Notes under the pieces: model-generated
Databases searched by the model: none
Seen by the model: only the letters and a program-made list of their open reading frames with translations
Told to the model about the DNA's origin: nothing
Translations under genes and position numbers: made by a program
Shown: one piece after another, positions 54,347 to 62,985 of the stretch
How the letters are laid out: each line of letters begins with the position of its first letter
Numbering within the stretch: the stretch's first letter is position 1
Assembly (NCBI RefSeq): GCF_051628905.1
Contig: NZ_CP157575.1
Coordinates: 1,054,001-1,118,000 of the forward strand
Source: Asaia sp037151935
GTDB lineage: Bacteria > Pseudomonadota > Alphaproteobacteria > Acetobacterales > Acetobacteraceae
Direction: 5' to 3'
Length of the DNA stretch: 64,000 bases

Positions 54347-55816
54347 GTGAGCGTCAATCGCACGATGAGACGATGGTCGGGAGTATCCCTGCTTGCAGGG
54401 GTACTCCTCCTTCCGGAGATGAGCTGGGCTGAGCCCCTCTCCTCCGGCAAAGACGAAACACCCGGCATCGCCGGCCTGTCCCGAAGGAGCACGCGCGACG
54501 AAAAACAAGTCGCATCGACACACTCAGATGCTGAACTGGCACCCATCCGACCTTTATCGGGATCGGGAAAACAAGAACCTGCATCCGATCCCACCGGTTC
54601 GAGAGCCAGTTATTGGGACGGCCTGGTTGCCCATATGACCGTAGAGGCCGGCATTGCGGCAAATCCCTGGACAAAATCCGGCAGGAATTTCGCGCAATTC
54701 TATACGGATCGGGCCAATACGGTCGTTTTGAACCAGATTGTAGGCTCTGTTTCTCACCCGGTAACCAGCGTTGGATCGGGCTATGGCGTCGGCTTCATGG
54801 TCGAACTCATGTATGGCTCCGACTCCCGTTTCATACCCACCATTGGCATGGCCGACGGCATACTGACGGGTCTCTATCAGTTGGTGCCCCTGCAATCGCA
54901 TATCGATGTCCATACCCCATGGATCGTACCGCGCGGCGTCGATTTTCAGCTGGGGCAGATGTTCGGCATGCTCGGAACGGAAGGGACTTCCGCTCTCACC
55001 CGGCCATTTTATACCTACAGCTATGCCGCCGACTATATCGTACCCTTCGAAACAGTCGGGGTCATGTCCACGACCCATCTAAGTGATAAAATCGACTTAT
55101 TTCTCGGTATCGACGCGGGCAATTCCACGACCTTCGGCAATGCAGGCAACAATAACAGGCCAAAAGGCACCGTCGGCTTTTCTTTTTCCCACCTCATGAA
55201 CGGAAAGCTGGACGGGCATCTCATCGGACATTTCGGTCCACAGGGAAACAACAGCCGTCCTGTCACCTCCCCGGAAGGTTGGGTAAGCGCCGGTATGGGG
55301 CGGGTTGCCAACAACCTGATGCAATATAATGGCGATTTTCTGCTCACCTATCATTTTAACGACAGGCTGAGTGTCATGCTCGATACGATCTATATGCATG
55401 ACAATGCCAATCGCGACGATCTTTACGGTTTCATTACCTATCTGTCGTGGGACCTCAATCCGTCTCTGAGGCTCAATCTCCGGGGTGAGGTCTTTCGTGA
55501 CAATACGGGAGCCGTCATCGCTTCCTATGAGGGCACGACGTCGAACCTCAACGCGATTAGAAATCGTCCTTATGCCTATTACATTGCGCCTCCCACCACT
55601 TATGGCGCGCTAACTGCGGGAGTGACCTACAAACCGGATTTTGTGAACAAACATCTCAGGCTGGGGCAATTCACGATCAGGCCTGAAATCCGCCTCGATA
55701 AATCGCTCAACGGCACGCGTCCTTTCAATCGCTCGGCAACTGTGGCCGACCCGGTAGTACGCAACGGTACCAACAATATGTTTTGGTTCTCTTGCGATGC
55801 GATCTGGTCGTTCTAA
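54347..55816 (+). CDS. Outer-membrane beta-barrel protein (porin-like), linked to the bet operon
   Basis: The 489-residue product has an N-terminal signal peptide (about 10-28, ending SWAE), a polar low-complexity segment (about 30-85), then alternating amphipathic strands with aromatic girdles and a terminal phenylalanine (WFSCDAIWSF), as expected for an outer-membrane barrel. It resembles the putative BBP2/OmpL-like porins. The start is uncertain: GTG 54347, or ATG 54365. Position 13 bp after betA suggests co-transcription with choline oxidation genes and a role in uptake; that link is inference. Confidence 0.72.
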   Translation: MSVNRTMRRWSGVSLLAGVLLLPEMSWAEPLSSGKDETPGIAGLSRRSTRDEKQVASTHSDAELAPIRPLSGSGKQEPASDPTGSRASYWDGLVAHMTVEAGIAANPWTKSGRNFAQFYTDRANTVVLNQIVGSVSHPVTSVGSGYGVGFMVELMYGSDSRFIPTIGMADGILTGLYQLVPLQSHIDVHTPWIVPRGVDFQLGQMFGMLGTEGTSALTRPFYTYSYAADYIVPFETVGVMSTTHLSDKIDLFLGIDAGNSTTFGNAGNNNRPKGTVGFSFSHLMNGKLDGHLIGHFGPQGNNSRPVTSPEGWVSAGMGRVANNLMQYNGDFLLTYHFNDRLSVMLDTIYMHDNANRDDLYGFITYLSWDLNPSLRLNLRGEVFRDNTGAVIASYEGTTSNLNAIRNRPYAYYIAPPTTYGALTAGVTYKPDFVNKHLRLGQFTIRPEIRLDKSLNGTRPFNRSATVADPVVRNGTNNMFWFSCDAIWSF

Positions 55817-55823
55817 TGAATAG

Positions 55824-55882
55824 CGGCGCGACAATGCCTGTCCCGATGCTAAAAAACTTGAGGCGGGACAGGCAAACGCGCC
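55824..55882. terminator. Long inverted repeat between two outer-membrane protein genes
   Basis: TGCCTGTCCCG (55835-55845) and CGGGACAGGCA (55864-55874) form a perfect 11-bp stem with an 18-nt loop. GGCGCG and CGCGCC outside them extend the stem after a small bulge. It begins 8 bp after the first gene stops. There is no T tract. Likely a transcript end or an mRNA-stabilising structure. Confidence 0.6.
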
Positions 55883-55988
55883 CGCCATTTCTGACAACAC
55901 CATGAAACGCTCGACAGAAAATCCCGGTTTCCGGCGGCATTTTCAGAGTAACGGTGTCACAGAATACCCGAGAGGCAATTGATCCGGC

Positions 55989-57314
55989 ATGGCCGTCGCA
56001 GCAAGCCTTCTGCTTTTTGCCGATCTGGCACGCCTTTCGCTGCAGGACCTGCCCGCAGGGGCTCTGATAGGACAACCGGGATCGGTAGAACATCGCTCTG
56101 TTCCGAAGGCCAGCAACCCGGTTTCGCTGCCCCAGAGCGGCGGGCAGGTAGAAACACCTTCGCGTTCGACCGAAAAGCAACACGCCGCCTTGTCATTAGG
56201 GGTCGCGATCCGGGGACGTTACGATTTGCGATTCAATGATCGCGGAAAGCGAGGTCAGGATCGCACGTCCAGTCACCTGTCTTATGACACTCTTATACTG
56301 ACCGCCGATTACGATACACCGGTTATTTTCGGAGCTGCCCAATACAGATTTTATGGGGGCAGCTTTCTCTATGGCAAAAACGCGGGCTACCAAAACTACC
56401 CTGGAGAGATCAGCTTTCCTTTATATGGCTATGTCGGGGCCAACATTACTCCTTCGACCAAAATCAGCGTTGGTCTTGCTCCGGTTCCCTTCGACGACCG
56501 CTGGTGGGGATCGTCATTCCTGAACAGCATTGGATTTATCTACGGGCTTGAAGAGGTCTATAATCCCGGTGTCGTCGCAAGCCACACTACCGGCAAATTG
56601 TCATTTGACGCCGGTTTTTTCCCTACGATTGCCCCGAGTGCGGTCGGGCACAGTGCTGGCAGTGCTCGCTATTCCGTCAACATCGCCAAAAATGGCGCCT
56701 CGATCGATAATGGGTCGGATAATACTGAGCGCAACATGACAGTCGGACGCGTGCGCTATCAAACGGCTTCTGGCACAAACAGAAATCTCACGATTACGGG
56801 TTCAATCTGGCTCTCCACGATCCGCAATCATGACACGCGCAGAAGCGGACAGCGCCGCGCTTTCTCCGTTAGTCTGAAACGTGAGACAGGACCATGGCGC
56901 TTCAAGCTTCAGGGGGTGCGTCAGGATATGAGCCTAAACAACCCGTATTCGAATGGATTTGTGACAGTTGGAGATTACGACTCACTTTATAATATCGCGA
57001 GCCGCTCCACTATTCTCTTTGCAGAAATTGCGAGATCGATCGATACAGGAAAACTTCCCGTCAAACTCAATCTGTTCGTAAATTATGCAGATGTCTGGAA
57101 AGATATCACCCCTCACGCGCCCAACACTCAGAGACTGAGCCTGGGCGCTTACTGGTCAGACAAGGCGACCAACCGGTTCCGGGTGTGGTCCGAGTTCTAT
57201 CTGAGCCGCAACGATCCCTATATTGGAGCTGGCCAGTTCACCAATGGAGCGGGCTCGGGTGGCGACAACCGATACAAATCGGCCTTCCTCATCGTTTTCG
57301 GTTACTATCTCTAG
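55989..57314 (+). CDS. Outer-membrane porin-like barrel protein (OprB-like)
   Basis: The 441-residue product starts with a short hydrophobic segment (2-15), a polar linker to about 65, then a strand-rich barrel with motifs such as FDDRWWGSSFLNSIGFIYGLEEVYNPG and a final aromatic strand (FLIVFGYYL split near the end). The pattern resembles carbohydrate-type porins of acetic acid bacteria. It lies 172 bp after the preceding barrel gene on the same strand. A classical signal-peptide cleavage site is not obvious, so the start may need revision. Transported compound unknown; the bet genes upstream hint at choline or another quaternary amine. Confidence 0.68.
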   Translation: MAVAASLLLFADLARLSLQDLPAGALIGQPGSVEHRSVPKASNPVSLPQSGGQVETPSRSTEKQHAALSLGVAIRGRYDLRFNDRGKRGQDRTSSHLSYDTLILTADYDTPVIFGAAQYRFYGGSFLYGKNAGYQNYPGEISFPLYGYVGANITPSTKISVGLAPVPFDDRWWGSSFLNSIGFIYGLEEVYNPGVVASHTTGKLSFDAGFFPTIAPSAVGHSAGSARYSVNIAKNGASIDNGSDNTERNMTVGRVRYQTASGTNRNLTITGSIWLSTIRNHDTRRSGQRRAFSVSLKRETGPWRFKLQGVRQDMSLNNPYSNGFVTVGDYDSLYNIASRSTILFAEIARSIDTGKLPVKLNLFVNYADVWKDITPHAPNTQRLSLGAYWSDKATNRFRVWSEFYLSRNDPYIGAGQFTNGAGSGGDNRYKSAFLIVFGYYL

Positions 57315-57501
57315 TCTCTGTAAAACGGCGAAAGATCAGGCGAGTGCATTGAGGGTGCATGTCGTATCCCTCCGATTGGCCGCGAAGCAATACGCTCGCA
57401 TCTACTCAACGCCATCGTTCAATCCTCCGGCACCTGAACGCTCTTCTGCGCTCCCTACGGTTTTGTCCTCTGCTCGGCAAGACCTCGTTAACCTTCGCGC
57501 A

Positions 57502-57529
57502 TTGCACCGCCTTTCGAGACTGTTATACT
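57502..57529 (+). promoter_or_regulatory. Promoter of the S10 peptidase gene
   Basis: TTGCAC (57502-57507) and TATACT (57524-57529), 16 bp apart, lie 25 bp upstream of the start codon. The ribosome site AAAGGA follows at 57543-57548. The degenerate copy near 45080 preserves the same layout with TATGCT, supporting the assignment. Confidence 0.65.
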
Positions 57530-57553
57530 GTTCCAAACTCGAAAGGACTTTGC

Positions 57554-59053
57554 ATGTCGCGCAAGACTCTTGCTGCGGCGTTGCTGGCTTCTGCCTGCTT
57601 CGCCCTCCCCCTTATCCCCGCCCTACACGCGGCTGAGCCTGCCAAGAGCGAGGCGCCGAAGGAGGGATTGGCGGCGCTGCTGCCTGCGGATTCCGTCACC
57701 AAACATCATCTGACCGCAGGTGGGCAAAGCATTGCCTATACCGCCCACGCGGGCACGGTCACGCTCCGTGACAAGGAGGGCAAGCCCTCGGCCAAGGTAT
57801 TTTATGTGGCCTATACAAAGGACGGGGCGAACGCCCAGACGCGCCCAGTGTCGTTCTTCTTCAATGGTGGCCCCGGTGCAGGCACGGCCTATCTGAATCT
57901 CGGTGCCGCTGGCCCGCGCGTGCTGCAATTCCCGGCAGATCACCCGGAAGATGGCGCGCGTGCCCATCTGGCCGATAACCCGGATAGCTGGCTGCCCGCC
58001 ACCGATATGGTGTTCATCGATGCCGTGGGCACGGGCTATTCGCAGCCGACCGACCCGAAAAAGGCTGCGGAGCAGTTTTACAGCGTCACCAAGGATGGCG
58101 AGGCTTTCGCCAAGGCCATCGCACTCTGGGTTGGCGAAAACGGGCGTCAGGGCTCGCCGCATTATCTGGTGGGTGAAAGCTACGGCGGCATTCGCTCGGC
58201 ACAGGTGGCCGATGCGTTGCAGCAGCAGCAGAACCTTATCGTCAATGGCATCGTGATGATCTCACCCGCCATCCAGATGCAGTTTCTGGACAACACGAAC
58301 AACCCGATGGCCTCGGCCATGGCGCTGCCCACCTTCATCGCCTCGCACCTGTCCCAAACCGGCAAACTGACGCCGCAGGCGGTGGATGAGGCCTATCACT
58401 ATGCGCTCGGGCCGTATCTCACCACCATCGCCAATGCCCCACCCAAGGGGGATGACGCGAAGAAATTCTACACCGATCTCGCCGCCCGTACCGGGCTGCC
58501 GATAGAAACCATCACCAAGGAGATGGGCGAGCCCAACCCGTTTGCGCATGACGTGCGCAGCCGCGATGGCCGCCTGTACGGCATTTACGACTTCACCCAG
58601 TCGATCCCCGACCCCTATGCCGACGGCATCGAGAACGGTCAGAGCCCTGAAATGACGCTGTCCGGTTTCGGTCGTGCCTATGGCAATGCCTATAGCGGCT
58701 ATCTTGCCAATGAGCTCGGCTACAAGACCGACCTCACCTATGACCTGCTGAGCATGGAAGTAAACGGCGCCTGGAAATTCACGAGCTCCGGCTCACAGCT
58801 GACCGATCAGGTCGGTATCCTGCGCAAGATGCTGGCGCTCGACCCCAGCCTGCATATCTTCATTGCCAATGGCTATTTCGATATGGCCTGCCCGTTCGGT
58901 ACCACGCGCTGGACCAAGGACCATATCCCGGTCGGCGCCGATCGTATCGCGCTGCATCTCTATGAAGGCGGGCATATGCTCTACACCCGCCCCGCCAGCC
59001 GCGCGGCGCTCACGCGTGATGTCAGCGCGTTTTACAACGATACTTCGAAATAA
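57554..59053 (+). CDS. Serine carboxypeptidase-like S10 family peptidase, exported
   Basis: The 499-residue product has a signal peptide (1-26, ending LHA/AE) and an alpha/beta-hydrolase fold of family S10: oxyanion segment FFFNGGPGAGTAYLN (101-115), nucleophile S209 in VGESYGG, an Asp near 415 (NGYFDMACP) and H474 in YEGGHMLYT. Family members remove C-terminal amino acids; in bacteria the physiological substrate is unknown. AAGGA lies 7 nt before the ATG at 57554; the frame is open upstream but that part overlaps the promoter. A broken copy of its 5' end lies at 45111. Confidence 0.92.
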   Translation: MSRKTLAAALLASACFALPLIPALHAAEPAKSEAPKEGLAALLPADSVTKHHLTAGGQSIAYTAHAGTVTLRDKEGKPSAKVFYVAYTKDGANAQTRPVSFFFNGGPGAGTAYLNLGAAGPRVLQFPADHPEDGARAHLADNPDSWLPATDMVFIDAVGTGYSQPTDPKKAAEQFYSVTKDGEAFAKAIALWVGENGRQGSPHYLVGESYGGIRSAQVADALQQQQNLIVNGIVMISPAIQMQFLDNTNNPMASAMALPTFIASHLSQTGKLTPQAVDEAYHYALGPYLTTIANAPPKGDDAKKFYTDLAARTGLPIETITKEMGEPNPFAHDVRSRDGRLYGIYDFTQSIPDPYADGIENGQSPEMTLSGFGRAYGNAYSGYLANELGYKTDLTYDLLSMEVNGAWKFTSSGSQLTDQVGILRKMLALDPSLHIFIANGYFDMACPFGTTRWTKDHIPVGADRIALHLYEGGHMLYTRPASRAALTRDVSAFYNDTSK

Positions 59054-59105
59054 ACCTCGACGTGCCAGAGGCCCTCGCAAACCTTTACTGAACTTGAGGA
59101 AATAA

Positions 59106-59133
59106 TTGGGGGTGGCACTGCAGCCACCCCCAA
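59106..59133. terminator. Hairpin terminator between convergent S10 and LysR genes
   Basis: TTGGGGGTGGC (59106-59116) and GCCACCCCCAA (59123-59133) form a perfect 11-bp stem with a 6-nt loop. On the minus strand it is followed by TTATTT, a partial U tract, so it probably ends the LysR transcript and blocks read-through both ways. Confidence 0.75.
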
Positions 59134-59164
59134 TCACCGAGCCAAAAAATCGGTGTCTATCTGC

Positions 59165-60103
59165 TTACTGAGAGGCTCTCAATTCATCAGAAGTGAAAAC
59201 TGCAATAGCATCCTGAACATATTTCTTGTGAGGGGACGCACCGAGCCAGGCCAAGCCGCTCTCAAGCCGCATTTCTTCCATTGTTTCGTATTCGATATTA
59301 ACGTCAACATATCCTTTAGCCATAGACAGCGCGTAAGTTGGTATTATTCCGAACCCTCCGCTAATTGTAAACAAGTCCCGCAGTCCGGACGAAGAGTTAT
59401 ACTCGATAATTTGTCGTGGAGAATCTAGATCACGGGAATAGAGCACACTCTCAAATCTGTCCCGTATTGCAAAGCCTTTTTGAGGCAAGATCCAGAGATT
59501 GTCCCGATAAACCATCCAATCTTCGACGATGTCGCGTACCGGTCGCACACCTTGGGCCGAGATCACCACACTCCCAGCCTGCAGCATGGGGAAAAAGGAT
59601 ACATTCCTTTGTCGATCCATCTGAAATGAATCAACGAAGATCATATCAAGTTCCCTTCGATTTAGCATGTCTATCAGCGCACTGCGTTCGCGTTGTACAA
59701 GCCGGATCGTCCGACTGGGGTCGTTCCTCTTTATGACGGAGACCCCTTGCATGATGCGTTTTTCCAGCCCCATAGCCTGCACACCGATCAACAAAGTACC
59801 AAATTCGGTCTCCTTGTGTTCGTTGACTGCTGTTACCAGCTTATCCAGCTCGTACTTGATGGCACGGCTCGATTCCACGATAATCAGACAGATTTCAGTG
59901 GGCTGCATACCCTGATGAGAGCGGACAAACAGCTGCACACCCAAAATTTTCTCGATCTCAATGCAGGATTTCGAGAGGGCTGCGGGAGTTACGTTGAGTC
60001 TAGATGCTGCAGCTACAAGCGACTGCGTATCACATATGACGTCGATGAAATGTAGATACCTTAGTTTGATTTTACGTATAACCTGCTCATTGAGACTCTT
60101 CAC
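59165..60103 (-). CDS. LysR-type transcriptional regulator
   Basis: The 312-residue product has an N-terminal winged helix (about 15-73; LVAAASRLNVTPAALSKSCIEIEK) and a LysR effector-binding domain. I chose GTG 60103 because GGGGGAG sits 6 nt upstream, while the earlier TTG at 60118 has no ribosome site. The gene is clearly less GC-rich than most neighbours, as is the following intergenic DNA, suggesting transfer. It faces away from the Hint-protein gene, with a 0.8-kb gap between. Target and ligand unknown. Confidence 0.88.
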   Translation of the reverse strand: MKSLNEQVIRKIKLRYLHFIDVICDTQSLVAAASRLNVTPAALSKSCIEIEKILGVQLFVRSHQGMQPTEICLIIVESSRAIKYELDKLVTAVNEHKETEFGTLLIGVQAMGLEKRIMQGVSVIKRNDPSRTIRLVQRERSALIDMLNRRELDMIFVDSFQMDRQRNVSFFPMLQAGSVVISAQGVRPVRDIVEDWMVYRDNLWILPQKGFAIRDRFESVLYSRDLDSPRQIIEYNSSSGLRDLFTISGGFGIIPTYALSMAKGYVDVNIEYETMEEMRLESGLAWLGASPHKKYVQDAIAVFTSDELRASQ

Positions 60104-60900
60104 GAGGCTCTCCCCCAATCAAAGGTGCTTCAACACTCATCTGAAGATTCGGTAACGCGCGGGGTAATGCCCTGCTAAGGTCCAAGAGCTTCTGGCTTGA
60201 GGTCGCCTGCAGATCGTTTCGTGCTAGCGTGAACACATTTTCGCTATCAGTCGAGAGACTGTTTGCCTTTATCAAACCGTTTTTTCCTCTCAGGGTGCTA
60301 CAAACACTCCTGCGATTAACGCAGATCACATGTCCGTGACTGCACTGTCAGCTGTACTTTCTGCACGTAGCGCATGCGACGACAACGGCTCTCAGGGGGC
60401 TTCTCTTGTTGGAAGCCTTGCGCTGTGCCGCTGGCCAGCCGGCCTGAAATATCAGGGCTAACCCAGCAACCTCGCCGAATCTCTTCTCAGATGAGAGGCG
60501 ATGACTAGCCGGTTTGAGAAGCTTGGCCAGAGGCCCGATAAGTAACTCGACCGCAGAAATCGCAAAATTGTTTCAACAATGAATATTTCTTATCATTTCA
60601 AGTAATTAAATAAGATATGACGTCAACTTATTGTTTAAGCCCATTAACGAGAATTCGTTTTCACACCATTAATTTTTCATACAAAGGAAACGCGATAAGT
60701 TGTCGAATTAACAACGACACAGAAATGGAAATATTAAGTCAGGATTCCATCGAAAATCGCTCCGGTTCCGATCTAAACACGAAAGTACATTGCACAATTA
60801 TTATGGATATTCCGTACTATTGTTGCGGTACTAATGCGCAAATCATACCTTGGAACGTTGTCGATGTATCGCGCCTAAGCCGCAGGAAGGGAGTTGCCGC
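60104..60900. other. 0.8-kb non-coding region with possible structured RNA and an AT-rich end
   Basis: No supported gene. Between 60398 and 60530 several stems can form: GGCTTC/GAAGCC (60398-60417), TCGCC-TCTC/GAGA-GGCGA (60472-60501), and an outer CTGGCC/GGCCAG pair (60431-60436 with 60525-60530). This is compatible with a structured RNA. A perfect inverted repeat ATTGTT-TC-AACAAT lies at 60567-60580, a candidate operator. The last 300 bases are AT-rich. A 107-codon open frame at 60617-60940 overlaps the next gene out of frame and looks spurious. Confidence 0.45.
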
Positions 60901-62847
60901 ATGCAAATCGATACGAAGCAGGAAGTCACGGACAAGCTAGACAATGATGCGGCAAAAGAAAATATCGGCATTTGGGAAGGCTATCTCTCCACAGGCCCGT
61001 CAGATCTAGCCACTAGCGGCATCACGACAGGGAAGATCACGAGCAGTGGACAGGGACGTCTTACCGTTAATTACGACGACAAAAGCTTTTCTTATCAGGC
61101 CGCAGATGGAACAGTTACGACAGGCGCGATTAACAAGACTTTTCCCCTTGGCGATATGTCCAACACATCGCTAGGCATGGGCACTCTTGCCTTCACCGAT
61201 CAGAGAGGATCGCTTTGGATACTCTCGCACAATATGGCACCAGCTAGCTCCCGCTGGACCTATTACAATATTAACGGCGGCTTACTCAACGTTGTTACTA
61301 CGACCCCGAAGGGAATAACAATCACAGCAAATGGCGCGGCTTCATCCGACCTTTGGTACAGCGAGCAGAAATATGCGCTACAGCCGCCGCCGGTTGGTAT
61401 AATTAAATGGACTGGATATCTAAGCGGCGGTCCGACCCTGCTCGGTGCGAGCTCTCAAGATGGATCTCTCACTGCTGTCACCGATGGCTCACTTTTCGTC
61501 AATTATGCTGATCGCAGTTTTACATATCAAGCTAGTGATGGCACCCAGATTATCGGAACGGTCAAAACGACCTTCGCCATCACGGGTGGCGGGTCCATGT
61601 CGATAGGCGCGGGTACATTGGCATTCACGGATGAGAAAGGCCAACTCTGGGTCTTTACTCAAAATCCGCCGGGAACGGGTGCCCGTTGGCAATATATCCC
61701 TACGGCCGATGGGGGCGCCCTCAACCTAGTAAGCAAAACGGCCAGCGGAAACGCGACTGTGCAGACAGGAGGGTATGCAACGACCGATCTATGGGACGAC
61801 TCTCGCAAATACGGCACAGCAGTGCCCGAAGTCTGCTATCTTCCCGGCACGCTCATCGCCACGCCGCAGGGACATAGGGCGATCGAAACCCTGACCGCTG
61901 GCGATGAGATTTTCGTTCTGCGCGGAAGCGAAATCCTGTCCGAAACAATTATTTGGGCCGGGTCAGGGCTCTGTACGACGCGCACAACCCGTTATAAAGA
62001 TGTAGCCGGGTACCCTGTGCGCATCCGTGCCGGTGCGCTTGGAAATGCACTGCCTCACAAAGACCTTTTTGTGACCCCAGAACATTGTCTCTATCTCGAT
62101 GGCGGGCTTATTCCTGCCCGTATGCTGGTCAATGGGCACTCGATTACCTACGAAGAAACGCTCTCCACTTACAGCTATCATCACATCGAATTGGCACGTC
62201 ACGGCCTGATTTTCGCTAACGGCGCCCTGAGTGAAAGCTATCTCGACACCGGCAACCGTTTCATTTTCGGATTCCAGACAAAGATATCGTCGGATCTCGA
62301 GACAGGAAAATCGCGAGCATGGCAAAAAGATGCCGCAGCGCCGCTTATGACGAACCAGGATTTCGTCGAGCCAGTCTGGCGCAGATTGGCCGCGCGCTGC
62401 GGTGCGCCCACATGCTACGCCCTTCCCTCCTGCCCCTCTGAAGAAATCGCTCTCGAAACGCTGGACGGTCAGACGATCCTGCCTTTGCGTACGCGCGATG
62501 ATGGCTACGTGTTCCGCTTTCACCCGAAAGGACAGGCTGTCTATTTTAAAGCCCCGACGCGCAGACCCTGCGACATGATCGGCCCGTTTCTGGATGATCG
62601 TCGTGAATTGGGGGTCCTGGTACAAGGCATTCAGATCTTCACGCCAGAAAACTGTTTCGATATCCATCCAAACAGCATCGCCGGGACCGGAAGCGGCTGG
62701 AACGATGTCGAAGCTCTAAATCAGCGCTGGACGAAAAGCAAAGCACTTATACCGATGGGAGAGGCGGAACTCAACGAACCGGTCGTTCTGTTTATCTCCA
62801 CCGCGACAGCCGGAACAAGCCTCCATAAAGAGAGGCGCGCCGTCTAG
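60901..62847 (+). CDS. Two-repeat Hint-domain protein, probably secreted or surface-associated
   Basis: The 648-residue product has two related repeats of about 135 residues (22-155 and 168-303). Each runs from W-GYLS-GP through VNY-D-SF-YQA-DGT and GTLAFTD--G-LW to -SDLW/-TDLW. A Hint_2-type domain (about 310-465) follows, with the presumed nucleophile C312 in VCYLPGTLIATPQG and a histidine in TPEHCLYLDGG (H395). Hint domains catalyse self-cleavage or ester/thioester rearrangement. No classical signal peptide is seen, so export may be by another route, such as type I secretion. GGGAG precedes the ATG; a longer frame upstream lacks support. The repeat domain is not one I recognise. Confidence 0.82.
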   Translation: MQIDTKQEVTDKLDNDAAKENIGIWEGYLSTGPSDLATSGITTGKITSSGQGRLTVNYDDKSFSYQAADGTVTTGAINKTFPLGDMSNTSLGMGTLAFTDQRGSLWILSHNMAPASSRWTYYNINGGLLNVVTTTPKGITITANGAASSDLWYSEQKYALQPPPVGIIKWTGYLSGGPTLLGASSQDGSLTAVTDGSLFVNYADRSFTYQASDGTQIIGTVKTTFAITGGGSMSIGAGTLAFTDEKGQLWVFTQNPPGTGARWQYIPTADGGALNLVSKTASGNATVQTGGYATTDLWDDSRKYGTAVPEVCYLPGTLIATPQGHRAIETLTAGDEIFVLRGSEILSETIIWAGSGLCTTRTTRYKDVAGYPVRIRAGALGNALPHKDLFVTPEHCLYLDGGLIPARMLVNGHSITYEETLSTYSYHHIELARHGLIFANGALSESYLDTGNRFIFGFQTKISSDLETGKSRAWQKDAAAPLMTNQDFVEPVWRRLAARCGAPTCYALPSCPSEEIALETLDGQTILPLRTRDDGYVFRFHPKGQAVYFKAPTRRPCDMIGPFLDDRRELGVLVQGIQIFTPENCFDIHPNSIAGTGSGWNDVEALNQRWTKSKALIPMGEAELNEPVVLFISTATAGTSLHKERRAV

Positions 62848-62856
62848 ATTGTTTTG

Positions 62857-62884
62857 TTTTGAGAGGGAAACGTCCCTCTCAAAA
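62857..62884. terminator. Hairpin between the Hint-protein and aldehyde dehydrogenase genes
   Basis: TTTTGAGAGGG (62857-62867) and CCCTCTCAAAA (62874-62884) form a perfect 11-bp stem with a 6-nt loop between convergent genes. The A/T runs are on the unusual sides (T before, A after), so it is not a textbook terminator, but its place between converging genes fits one. Confidence 0.6.
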
Positions 62885-62985
62885 CGCACTCGGAATATTT
62901 CCACACCAGCCTACGCTGAACACAAAAAATTATCTATCGCCTCATGATGGTAACTTATGGAAATCTTACGGCTCTCCATCACCCA

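Noticed and set aside
60617..60940. 107-codon open frame before the Hint-protein gene
   Set aside because: No ribosome site, unusual composition, and it overlaps the start of a well-supported gene in another frame.
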